Assembly (NCBI GenBank): GCA_002394395.1
Contig: DGTR01000014.1
Coordinates: forward strand, 97,974 to 118,383
Length of the DNA stretch: 20,410 nt
Direction: 5' to 3'
Origin: Bacteroidales bacterium UBA4331
GTDB taxonomy: Bacteria; Bacteroidota; Bacteroidia; Bacteroidales; Paludibacteraceae
The notes under the pieces are model-generated. The model saw nothing but the letters and a program-made list of their open reading frames with translations, had not been told where the DNA came from and searched no databases. Positions 15,037 to 20,410 of this stretch are shown piece by piece (position 1 is the first letter of the stretch; every line of letters starts with the position of its first letter). Both the position numbers and the translations under genes were made by a program.

Positions 15037-16935
15037 ATGAAAAAAATCTTTTCCTTCTTCGCTGCTATGCTGCTTTGCCTGCCTCTGATGCAGGCGGCAA
15101 TCAAAGTGCACACCATCGGCGATTCGACGATGGCGGAGTACGACGAATCGACTACCGACAAACGCGGTTGGGGCATGTACCTCGCTTCGTTCTTCGATCC
15201 CGCTTTTGTCACTGTCAACAACCGAGGTAAGTCCGGTGCCGACACCCGTGGTTTCTACAACGGCGCCGCCTACTGGCCCTCCGTGAAGAGCCAGATGAGT
15301 GCAGGCGACTACCTGCTTATCCAGTTTGCCCATAACGACGAAGGTAACGACAGTAACCTCTCCGGCTTGGATAACCTCGAGTACGCTGCCTATTGTCAAG
15401 AGCATGGTCTGCCTGCTCCTTCCGATGCACGCGGTACCAACCCGCAGACGACCTACCGCGATTACCTGCGCCTCTTCATCGACGAAGCGCGCGCATTAGG
15501 CGTGAACCCGGTTCTCGTGGGCCCTATCTGCCGTGCTTATTTCAGCGGCAATAACATCACCCGCAAAGGCCAACACGACCTCGGCGATAAGTTCGCTAAA
15601 ATCGAAAACGGCGAACTCCTCAAGAACCAGAGCGTACCTGCTACCGACCTCTCGATGAGTTATGTAGAGGCGATGCGTGTCGTAGCGGCAGAGAAAGACG
15701 TGCCCTTCATCGACCTCACCGATGCAACCCGCCAGCTCTACCTCTCTTATGGCGAGAGCCAGTGTCTGAGCCTGCTCTTCTGCTCCGGCGACAAGACCCA
15801 TACCAACGCCATGGGAGGTAACCTCGTGGCACGTGCTGCTGCCCAGCTCCTCAAGAACGCAGGCATCCTCGCTGACCATATAGAGATCCCCACGGACATC
15901 ACCGCCAATCCCGCTTCTATCAATATCGGCGAGACCTACTGCTCCGTGCCGCAGAACAAAGAGTTCCTCCTCACCGGTTACGGTCTGGAACCCGCCGCAG
16001 GTACCGTCAGCCTCACCGCGACTTCTAACCTCCTCATCTCCCTCGACAAAGAGAACTACGCGTCATCCGCACAGGCTTCTTACGAAGGCGGTTCGATGTT
16101 CCAGAAAGTTTATGTACGCGCTAACTACGCTACCGGAGGCTTCCATTTCGACACCGTCTATGCTACCTCGGGCGAACATGTAGTAGCCGTGCCGGTAGCT
16201 GCCAACGCCATCACCTTGGACGGCGGAGCGGCGGTCAGCGCCTTCTGGGCAATCGGTGCCAAGCCTGTTCCTGCCCCTTTAGTGGAAGGACCGATCAGCG
16301 CGGAGTTCACCATGAGCCAGATGGCTTGTATCGATTATAATGCCTCCAAGAACTACTTCGTCGATGGCGACGAGACCGGTATTATCCTCGCGCGTTTCCA
16401 TAACTCTGCCGATGGTTCGGCACGTACCCCGTGGCCCGCAGGAGAGATCGATGAGAACGCCAACCGTTACCTCGATTTTGCGGTCACTGCACCGGCAGCG
16501 ATGGACGTGCGTATCACCCGTATTGCCATGGAGATCGCTTCCGATGGTACCTCTACCATGTGCTACCACCTCAATACCGGCTTCGGCTCCGAGTTCACGG
16601 ATGTAACAACTATCTATGAGAAACGCAACATGACCTCACGCGTCATCGAGCACGTGGACCTCACGCCTACCCTCACTATCCCTGCCGGAGAGACCCTTCA
16701 CGTGCGTATCCTCCCTTGGCATGACTACGGAGAGGTCAAAGATAGCAAGTATATCGGCCTGCGTAATGTCCGCATCGAGGGTATGGCGTTCGAGCCCGGT
16801 GAGGAAGGCATCGAAGAAGTCTCCTCTTCCCTTCAGGGAGCCGGGATACCGGTTCGTAAGATTCTCCTCAACGGTCAGATCTACATCCTCTGGGGCGGCA
16901 AGACCTATACCGCCACCGGAGCACAGGTTCGTTAA
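15037..16935 (+). CDS. Secreted CE12-type SGNH esterase (rhamnogalacturonan acetylesterase-like)
   Basis: 632 residues from ATG 15037 (MKKIFSFFAAMLLCL); an in-frame TTG at 15013 is part of the promoter. A signal peptide ends near MQAA. SGNH blocks: IGDSTMAEY with nucleophile S30, NNRGKSGADTRGF (block II), FAHNDEG with N100, and GDKTHTNAMG with D252 and H255 completing the triad. The GDSTMA and DKTHTN forms fit CE12 enzymes that deacetylate pectin or rhamnogalacturonan. Beyond ~285 are an Ig-like/BACON-type segment and a second beta-rich module (~430-600) with unknown ligand. The protein ends in a sorting-type tail (RKILLNGQIYILWGGKTYT...). It pairs logically with the PL9 lyase at 3351, since deacetylation exposes pectin to lyases. 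A strong terminator follows. Confidence 0.85.
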   Translation: MKKIFSFFAAMLLCLPLMQAAIKVHTIGDSTMAEYDESTTDKRGWGMYLASFFDPAFVTVNNRGKSGADTRGFYNGAAYWPSVKSQMSAGDYLLIQFAHNDEGNDSNLSGLDNLEYAAYCQEHGLPAPSDARGTNPQTTYRDYLRLFIDEARALGVNPVLVGPICRAYFSGNNITRKGQHDLGDKFAKIENGELLKNQSVPATDLSMSYVEAMRVVAAEKDVPFIDLTDATRQLYLSYGESQCLSLLFCSGDKTHTNAMGGNLVARAAAQLLKNAGILADHIEIPTDITANPASINIGETYCSVPQNKEFLLTGYGLEPAAGTVSLTATSNLLISLDKENYASSAQASYEGGSMFQKVYVRANYATGGFHFDTVYATSGEHVVAVPVAANAITLDGGAAVSAFWAIGAKPVPAPLVEGPISAEFTMSQMACIDYNASKNYFVDGDETGIILARFHNSADGSARTPWPAGEIDENANRYLDFAVTAPAAMDVRITRIAMEIASDGTSTMCYHLNTGFGSEFTDVTTIYEKRNMTSRVIEHVDLTPTLTIPAGETLHVRILPWHDYGEVKDSKYIGLRNVRIEGMAFEPGEEGIEEVSSSLQGAGIPVRKILLNGQIYILWGGKTYTATGAQVR

Positions 16936-16965
16936 ATGGTTGACTATTAATCCCTTAATTTTTCA

Positions 16966-16990
16966 GAAGGAGTCCGCGAAGGACTCCTTC
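16966..16990 (+). terminator. Rho-independent terminator after the CE12 gene
   Basis: A perfect 10-bp stem GAAGGAGTCC/GGACTCCTTC with loop GCGAA, then TTT. It lies 30 bp past the stop codon. The sequence before and in it is shared with the opposing terminator at 17897-17922. Confidence 0.85.
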
Positions 16991-17051
16991 TTTAATGGTA
17001 GGAGCCTCCCGTACACGTGGGTGGTTGGTAAGGGAACGGGGGCTCGAAGAG

Positions 17052-17066
17052 GTAAACGCTAACAGA
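17052..17066 (+). repeat. 15-bp inverted repeat, left copy
   Basis: GTAAACGCTAACAGA; its inverted partner at 17760-17774 differs at one base (GTAAACGCTAATAGA when read on the minus strand). It lies just outside the left octamer module. Confidence 0.7.
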
Positions 17067-17086
17067 AATATAGAAGGACGTACATA

Positions 17087-17174
17087 GAACACCCGAACAC
17101 CTGAACACCCTTGTATATAAACTCACATACGCGCGTGTGTGTATTTTAGAAAAAGGGTGTTCACCTGTTCACCC
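17087..17174. repeat. Octamer inverted-arm module, left copy
   Basis: Left arm: three 8-mers GAACACCC, GAACACCT, GAACACCC (17087-17110). Right arm: GGGTGTTC, ACCTGTTC, ACCC (17155-17174), the inverted form. The inner 8 bp pair perfectly. Between them is an AT-rich stretch, a 21-bp alternating purine-pyrimidine core around ACGCGCGT (17124-17144), and TTTTAGAAAA. Confidence 0.85.
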
Positions 17175-17180
17175 TAAGCA

Positions 17181-17197
17181 GCCGGATGACATCCGGC
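17181..17197. repeat. Short palindrome 1
   Basis: GCCGGAT-GAC-ATCCGGC, a perfect 7-bp stem with 3-base loop, followed by GGAATGGAC and, after a few bases, GAAGAAAGGAC. Confidence 0.75.
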
Positions 17198-17310
17198 GGA
17201 ATGGACATACGAAGAAAGGACGGGACGTAGATGTCCGTAATGCGAACGAGATGCGAACGGTGGAAGAGGCTAACAAGAGACTAATAAACCAATAAACAGA
17301 TACACAATAT

Positions 17311-17327
17311 GCCGGATTAAATCCGGC
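17311..17327. repeat. Short palindrome 2
   Basis: GCCGGAT-TAA-ATCCGGC, the same stem as palindrome 1 with a different loop, followed by GTAACTGCCAAGAAAGG. Confidence 0.75.
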
Positions 17328-17388
17328 GTAACTGCCAAGAAAGGGGCTCTGCGGCGCTGACGCACCGCGCAGCAGACGAAACGAATAA

Positions 17389-17405
17389 CCCGCATAAAAT
17401 GCGGG
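17389..17405. repeat. Short palindrome 3
   Basis: CCCGCAT-AAA-ATGCGGG, 7-bp stem and 3-base loop, followed by GCTAATGAACGAAGGAC, similar to what follows palindrome 1. Confidence 0.7.
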
Positions 17406-17469
17406 GCTAATGAACGAAGGACAAACCCGCTCGCGAAACTCGCGGACACAGGACAATGAGGGGCGGAGG

Positions 17470-17489
17470 TTGTCGCAAAGATGCGACAA
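17470..17489. repeat. Short palindrome 4
   Basis: TTGTCGCA-AAGA-TGCGACAA, perfect 8-bp stem with 4-base loop. Its flanks do not resemble those of the others. Confidence 0.6.
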
Positions 17490-17547
17490 AAATGCACAGG
17501 GTTTGTAATGGGTCTCGGACGTTACGTAGTGGTAACGATGTGGTAAC

Positions 17548-17600
17548 GTAAATGAGCCGTAAATAGGCAGTAAATAGGCAGTAATTAGGCAGTTATAGGG
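17548..17600. repeat. 11-bp tandem repeat
   Basis: Units GTAAATGAGCC, GTAAATAGGCA, GTAAATAGGCA, GTAATTAGGCA and a partial GTTATAGGG, four to five degenerate copies in a row. Confidence 0.85.
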
Positions 17601-17601
17601 T

Positions 17602-17623
17602 GGATGTCGGATAACATCCCGAC
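17602..17623. repeat. Short palindrome 5 with two alternative pairings
   Basis: Either GGATGT/ACATCC pairs (6 bp, loop CGGATA), or GTCGG-AT pairs with AT-CCCGAC with one bulge. The second form resembles palindromes 1 and 2, and GCAATGGAC follows, as after palindrome 1. Confidence 0.55.
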
Positions 17624-17644
17624 GCAATGGACGACGTTTTTTAG

Positions 17645-17745
17645 GCTGACCAGCTGACCGGATGACCAGTTCCTTATTATAATCTCACACACGCGTGTGG
17701 GTGTGTATAGTTTTAAAAAACAACTGGTCATCTGGTCATCTGGTC
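17645..17745. repeat. Octamer inverted-arm module, right copy
   Basis: Left arm: GCTGACCA, GCTGACCG, GATGACCA (17645-17668) plus GTT. Right arm: AAC then TGGTCATC, TGGTCATC, TGGTC (17722-17745). GATGACCAGTT and AACTGGTCATC pair over 11 bp. The core has a perfect 12-bp palindrome CACACGCGTGTG (17688-17699), then GTGTGTATAG and TTTTAAAAAA, similar in order to the left module. Confidence 0.85.
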
Positions 17746-17759
17746 TATTCGTTTCTGCG

Positions 17760-17774
17760 TCTATTAGCGTTTAC
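17760..17774 (-). repeat. 15-bp inverted repeat, right copy
   Basis: Minus-strand GTAAACGCTAATAGA, matching 14 of 15 bases of 17052-17066, and placed just outside the right octamer module. Confidence 0.7.
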
Positions 17775-17852
17775 TTCGTCTAAAGTACGTCATATACAAT
17801 CCATCCTCTCGTCCTTTGTTCTCCTCTACGTACGTCGCGATACCCTGCTTTA

Positions 17853-17873
17853 GAAATTAAAAATTAAAAATTC
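17853..17873. repeat. Intergenic heptad array
   Basis: GAAATTA, AAAATTA, AAAATTC: three 7-mers of the same ATTAAAA type seen before the phosphoesterase gene (8012-8032). Confidence 0.65.
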
Positions 17874-17896
17874 GTAGTAGTTGGTTATTGGTCATT

Positions 17897-17922
17897 AAAA
17901 AAGGAGCCCTGAAGGACTCCTT
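17897..17922 (-). terminator. Rho-independent terminator of the small secreted protein gene
   Basis: Read on the minus strand: stem AAGGAGTCC/GGGCTCCTT (one G-U pair), loop TTCA, then a T run (17897-17900 complement). It starts 25 bp past the stop codon at 17947. Confidence 0.8.
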
Positions 17923-17946
17923 CTGAAAATTAGTGGCTGTTTGGGT

Positions 17947-18405
17947 TTACTTAACCTCTTGTACTATCACCGTGTAAGTCTTGTCATCACATTTTATTAG
18001 TAATTTTCCATTGTGTATATATTTACGAACAAAAGGCTTTGTTTTCGTTTCCAAGACATCTGTTGCATATCCCCTATAATAAAACATTCTGCCAATCACA
18101 CAATCTCCTATTCGAATAAATAGAAAGTATATTCCTCTGTCAAGGCAAGATATATCTATTTTTTCATGATTTTGGGCATACGTAACCATAAGCACATCGC
18201 TTGTATCGGCAGGCGTTACCCAAACACTATCAACATAAGGTGGCGTAATTGTTCCATTTTTAGAGATGTCATAAACTAGCGTAGAACGGAAAACAGCAAT
18301 CCCCATAGCCCCCATATATATATGGCATGGGTCATCATCTGCTTTTAGCGAATGAATGCTTAATGCCGCTAAAAATACGCATAGGATACATTTTCTCAAT
18401 ATCAT
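17947..18405 (-). CDS. Small secreted protein with sorting-type C-terminus, unknown function
   Basis: 152 residues from ATG 18405 (MILRKCILCVFLAALS); an in-frame TTG two codons upstream is less likely. A signal peptide ends near LKADDDP. The body (PCHIYMGAMGIAVFRSTLVYDISKNG) matches nothing I recognise. From about residue 78, the pattern YAQNHEKIDISCLDRGIYFLFIRIGD resembles the beta-sandwich sorting domain of T9SS cargo (typically ..vdls.L..GiYfvri..). After it comes a short tail RKYIHNGKLLIKCDDKTYT, like those of the CE12 esterase and pectate lyase. The gene is clearly more AT-rich than its neighbours, which may mean recent acquisition. It has its own promoter and terminator and is thus a single-gene unit. 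Confidence 0.7.
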   Translation of the reverse strand: MILRKCILCVFLAALSIHSLKADDDPCHIYMGAMGIAVFRSTLVYDISKNGTITPPYVDSVWVTPADTSDVLMVTYAQNHEKIDISCLDRGIYFLFIRIGDCVIGRMFYYRGYATDVLETKTKPFVRKYIHNGKLLIKCDDKTYTVIVQEVK

Positions 18406-18435
18406 ATTCAAACTAACGTTTTATAAATCATGCCG

Positions 18436-18466
18436 CAAAGGTACAACAAAAAAACGAGATACGCAA
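18436..18466 (-). promoter_or_regulatory. Promoter for the small secreted protein gene
   Basis: Minus strand: -33 TTG (18466-18464, context TTGCGTAT) and -7 TACCTTTG (18443-18436), 20 bp apart. The leader to ATG 18405 is about 25-30 nt. Confidence 0.72.
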
Positions 18467-18503
18467 GAAAAATTGCGAAAAAAACAAAAAAAATGCAAAA
18501 TTA

Positions 18504-18535
18504 TTTGGTCATGTCAGAAAAAAGTAGTAATTTTG
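18504..18535 (+). promoter_or_regulatory. Promoter for the rplU-rpmA-serS operon
   Basis: -33 TTTG (18504-18507) and -7 TAATTTTG (18528-18535), 20 bp apart. Transcription should begin near 18542, leaving a leader of about 170 nt before rplU. Confidence 0.72.
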
Positions 18536-18714
18536 CGGGCTATTTTGCGGAAAGGCCAGATTAAGTATAACCACCGCAGCGTATGAGTCGTACGACAGCA
18601 GCGCACAGGAAGAGGTTATCGCCGCACCGCCGTAACAAGGGAATTAGTCGAAAGTCGAAAGACCGCGGCAAAGCCGCTCAAAGACGAAACCCCCCAAATA
18701 CTAATAAAGTACAG
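18536..18714 (+). promoter_or_regulatory. Long rplU leader with hairpin and heptads
   Basis: The leader holds two perfect GTCGAAA heptads (18647-18660) directly followed by a hairpin GCGGC-AAA-GCCGC (18665-18677). An in-frame ATG at 18583 is open into rplU and would add 44 very basic residues to L21. Ribosomal-protein leaders are often autoregulated, but no known motif is recognised here. Confidence 0.45.
18647..18660 (+). repeat. Heptad pair in the rplU leader
   Basis: Two GTCGAAA units, the same unit as in the murG and mutS2 arrays and in the same orientation relative to transcription. Confidence 0.7.
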
Positions 18715-19035
18715 ATGTACGCAATTGTAGAAATGAAAGGCCAGCAGTTTAAAGTAGAAGCTGGCAAGAAACTGTTCATCAACCGCGTTGCAGACCTTGA
18801 GAAAGGCGCGACGGTTGAGTTTGAGAACGTGTTGCTCCTCGACAATGAGGGCAAAGTAAAAGTAGGCGCTCCTTACGTGAAAGGCGCTAAAGTAGTTTGC
18901 GAAGTACTCGACAACGAGTGCCGTGGCGAGAAGATCCTTGTATTCCACAAGAAACGTCGCAAAGGTTATCGCAAGCTGAATGGTCACCGTCAGGATCTGA
19001 CCAACGTAGTAGTTAAAGAAATTGTTATTGCTTAA
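18715..19035 (+). CDS. rplU: 50S ribosomal protein L21
   Basis: 106 residues from ATG 18715 (MYAIVEMKGQQFKVEAGKK), the conserved L21 N-terminus. The body has VEFENVLLLDNEGKVKVGAPYV and the basic FHKKRRKGYRKLNGHRQDLT loop that contacts 23S rRNA, ending TNVVVKEIVIA. Length matches the family (~103-106). It is an early-to-mid assembly protein of the large subunit and is co-transcribed with rpmA 18 bp downstream, the universal partner arrangement. A frame extension upstream to 18583 exists and is treated as leader. Confidence 0.96.
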   Translation: MYAIVEMKGQQFKVEAGKKLFINRVADLEKGATVEFENVLLLDNEGKVKVGAPYVKGAKVVCEVLDNECRGEKILVFHKKRRKGYRKLNGHRQDLTNVVVKEIVIA

Positions 19036-19053
19036 AAGAAAGGACAACAGAGT

Positions 19054-19317
19054 ATGGCACACAAGAAAGGTGTCGGTAGTTCAAAGAACGGCCGTGAATC
19101 AGAAAGCAAACGTCTTGGCGTGAAGATCTTTGGTGGTCAATTCGCAAAGGCAGGTAACATTATCGTACGTCAGCGTGGTACGGTTCACAACCCGGGTGAA
19201 AACATGGGAATGGGTTCTGACCACACTTTGTTCGCTCTTTGCGACGGTATCGTAACCTTCCGCAAGAAACGCGACAACAAATCGTACGTATCCATCCAAC
19301 CGGTAGCCGAGGCGTAA
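19054..19317 (+). CDS. rpmA: 50S ribosomal protein L27
   Basis: 87 residues, MAHKKGVGSSKNGRESESKRLGVKIFGGQ, the classic L27 N-terminus that reaches the peptidyl-transferase centre. The cleavable N-terminal extension of Firmicutes L27 is absent. NIIVRQRGTVHNPGENMGMGSDHTL and VTFRKK complete the family pattern. An AGAAAGGA stretch lies before the ATG, one of the few SD-like sites in the window. The gene sits between rplU and serS. Confidence 0.97.
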   Translation: MAHKKGVGSSKNGRESESKRLGVKIFGGQFAKAGNIIVRQRGTVHNPGENMGMGSDHTLFALCDGIVTFRKKRDNKSYVSIQPVAEA

Positions 19318-19319
19318 GT

Positions 19320-20410
19320 ATGTTAACTTTAAAACAGATTTACGACGACAAGGCAAAAGTCATTGCCGGTTTACAAAAGAAGCACTTCGCTGGAGCCGCA
19401 GAGGCGATAGACGAGGTGCTTCGTCTGGATGGAGAACGCAAGTCAGCGCAGCAGCAGAAAGATGCTGCAGCGGCAGAGATGAATAAGATCTCGAAGTCCA
19501 TCGGTGCCCTCATGGCGCAAGGCAAACGCGAGGAGGCAGAGGCTGCGAAAGCGCAGACCGGATCGCTCAAAGCGCAGATCGCCGAATACGACGCGAAGAT
19601 GGCTGAGGCGGAGGAGGCGCAGACCAGACTCCTGCTGACCATCCCGAACGTACCGTACGACATCGTGCCGGAAGGCGCAAGTGCCGAGGACAACCTCGCC
19701 GTGAGTATCGGTAACTGGCCCAACCAGCCGATGATCGACGCGATTGAGAAGGACGGTGCTGTAGCGCTGAAGGAATGGAACAGCGAGGTAGATGAGGCTA
19801 TCGCGGCTGAGCGTATCGCCCGGAGCGAGAAGCTGCCCCACTGGGAGCTTGCCAAGAAATATAACCTGATTGACTTCGACTTAGGCGTGAAGATCTCCGG
19901 TGCCGGATTCCCGGTATATATCGGTCAGGGAGCCCGTCTGCAACGCGCGCTCATCAATTTCTTCCTCGCCGAGGCGAACAAAGCCGGTTATACGGAGATC
20001 ATGCCGCCGACGGTGGTCAACGCCGCTTCGGGTTACGGCACGGGGCAGCTGCCCGACAAAGAGGGACAGATGTACCACTGCGAAGTAGATGACCTCTACC
20101 TCATCCCGACCGCCGAGGTACCGGTGACGAACCTCTACCGCGACGTGATCATCGACGAGGACAAGTTGCCGATCAAGAACTGCGCCTACACGGAGTGTTT
20201 CCGTCGCGAGGCAGGCTCATACGGCAAGGATGTACGGGGTTTGAACCGTCTCCATGAGTTCTCGAAGATCGAGATCGTGCGTATAGACACGCCCGAGCAC
20301 TCGGACGCGAGTCATAAGGAGATGCTCGCGCACGTAGAAGGTCTCTTACAGAAGCTTGAGTTACCGTATCGTATCCTTCGTCTGAGCGGCGGAGATATGT
20401 CTTTCACGGC
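19320..20410 (+). CDS. serS: Seryl-tRNA synthetase, 3'-truncated by window edge
   Basis: At least 363 residues are visible; the frame runs off the right edge. ATG 19320 lies 2 bp after the rpmA stop. The N-terminal Lys/Glu/Ala-rich coiled-coil arm (~1-105), which binds the long variable arm of tRNA-Ser, ends at LLTIPNVPYDIVPEG. The class II catalytic core begins around LPHWELAKKYNLIDFD and ISGAGFPVYIGQGARLQRAL (motif 1 region), with TGQLPDKE, LIPTAEVPVTNLY, and motif 2 ECFRREAGSYGKDVRGLNR. Motif 3 lies outside the window. The enzyme charges tRNA-Ser in the cytoplasm. The coupling rplU-rpmA-serS is common in Bacteroidales. Confidence 0.97.
   Translation, partial: MLTLKQIYDDKAKVIAGLQKKHFAGAAEAIDEVLRLDGERKSAQQQKDAAAAEMNKISKSIGALMAQGKREEAEAAKAQTGSLKAQIAEYDAKMAEAEEAQTRLLLTIPNVPYDIVPEGASAEDNLAVSIGNWPNQPMIDAIEKDGAVALKEWNSEVDEAIAAERIARSEKLPHWELAKKYNLIDFDLGVKISGAGFPVYIGQGARLQRALINFFLAEANKAGYTEIMPPTVVNAASGYGTGQLPDKEGQMYHCEVDDLYLIPTAEVPVTNLYRDVIIDEDKLPIKNCAYTECFRREAGSYGKDVRGLNRLHEFSKIEIVRIDTPEHSDASHKEMLAHVEGLLQKLELPYRILRLSGGDMSFT

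Larger units (their letters stand above)
16936..17946. other. Gene desert of about 1 kb with mirror-symmetric repeats
   Basis: No convincing gene lies here. From both ends inward the region has: similar terminators (16966-16990 and 17901-17922), a 15-bp inverted pair (17052-17066 and 17760-17774), two octamer-repeat modules around alternating purine-pyrimidine cores (17087-17174 and 17645-17745), and in the middle several short palindromes plus an 11-bp tandem repeat. It lies between two convergent genes. A 152-codon minus-strand frame (17169-17627) crosses it but is composed of these repeats. Confidence 0.8.

Noticed and set aside
17169..17627. 152-codon open frame on the minus strand in the gene desert
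   Set aside because: It is made of the palindromes and the 11-bp repeat, has no recognisable domain or leader, and is better explained as repeats that happen to lack stops.
17087..17745. CRISPR array
   Set aside because: Octamers are contiguous without unique spacers, arms are inverted, and no cas gene is present.
17052..17774. Invertible (phase-variable) DNA segment between the 15-bp inverted repeats
   Set aside because: No recombinase gene nearby, no outward promoter in the segment, and both flanking genes converge with terminators between; kept only as a minor possibility.
16936..17946. Insertion sequence or integron
   Set aside because: No transposase or integrase frame and no clear target duplication; the inverted repeats are internal and part of repeat modules.

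Overview
This window is from a member of the Bacteroidetes, most likely the order Bacteroidales. Four promoters show the Bacteroidetes sigma-factor pattern (a -33 TTG/TTTG and a -7 TAnnTTTG, three of them reading TACCTTTGC). Gene starts lack clear Shine-Dalgarno sites, a BspA-like leucine-rich repeat protein is present, several secreted proteins carry sorting-type C-terminal tails, and the order rplU-rpmA-serS is typical of the group. The pectin-active enzymes suggest a plant-fibre-associated habitat such as gut or rumen. The genus cannot be fixed from this sequence alone.

Layout. (1) 1-7140, plus strand: the tail of an ABC-F ATPase, then a tightly packed run of polysaccharide-deacetylase-like protein, GT4 and GT2 glycosyltransferases, a secreted PL9-type pectate lyase, and a BspA-like LRR protein. 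Neighbouring genes overlap or nearly touch. (2) 7124-14860, minus strand: an operon read from ftsW through murG, a GH73/LysM glucosaminidase, a DUF721 protein, mutS2 and an outer-membrane barrel protein to a lipoprotein phosphoesterase. It converges on the LRR gene. (3) 14861-15036: a divergent promoter region. (4) 15037-16935, plus strand: a CE12-type (pectin/rhamnogalacturonan) acetylesterase. (5) 16936-17946: about 1 kb with no convincing gene but dense symmetrical repeats. (6) 17947-18405, minus strand: an AT-rich small secreted protein. (7) 18504 to the end, plus strand: rplU, rpmA and a partial serS.

The most unusual content is not in the genes. First, 7-bp tandem arrays occur throughout the window. 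They form most of the spacers in the ftsW operon, lie in frame inside murG (twice), mutS2 and the pectate lyase gene, and span the start of the deacetylase gene. In mutS2 the array lies where a KOW-type domain is expected. Second, the 1-kb gene desert has near mirror symmetry. Two similar terminators face inward, followed by matching 15-bp inverted repeats, then two copies of a module made of 8-bp tandem repeats in inverted arms around an alternating purine-pyrimidine core. In the middle lies a family of short palindromes. The octamer sequence differs completely between the two modules while the architecture and core are kept, which makes this the best candidate for an undescribed element.

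Functionally, regions 1 and 4 supply glycan synthesis and pectin breakdown at the cell surface. Region 2 is cell-wall synthesis and remodelling plus DNA maintenance. Region 7 is translation. Three unrelated secreted proteins (pectate lyase, acetylesterase, small protein) end in the same kind of short tail, which suggests a shared export or anchoring route.
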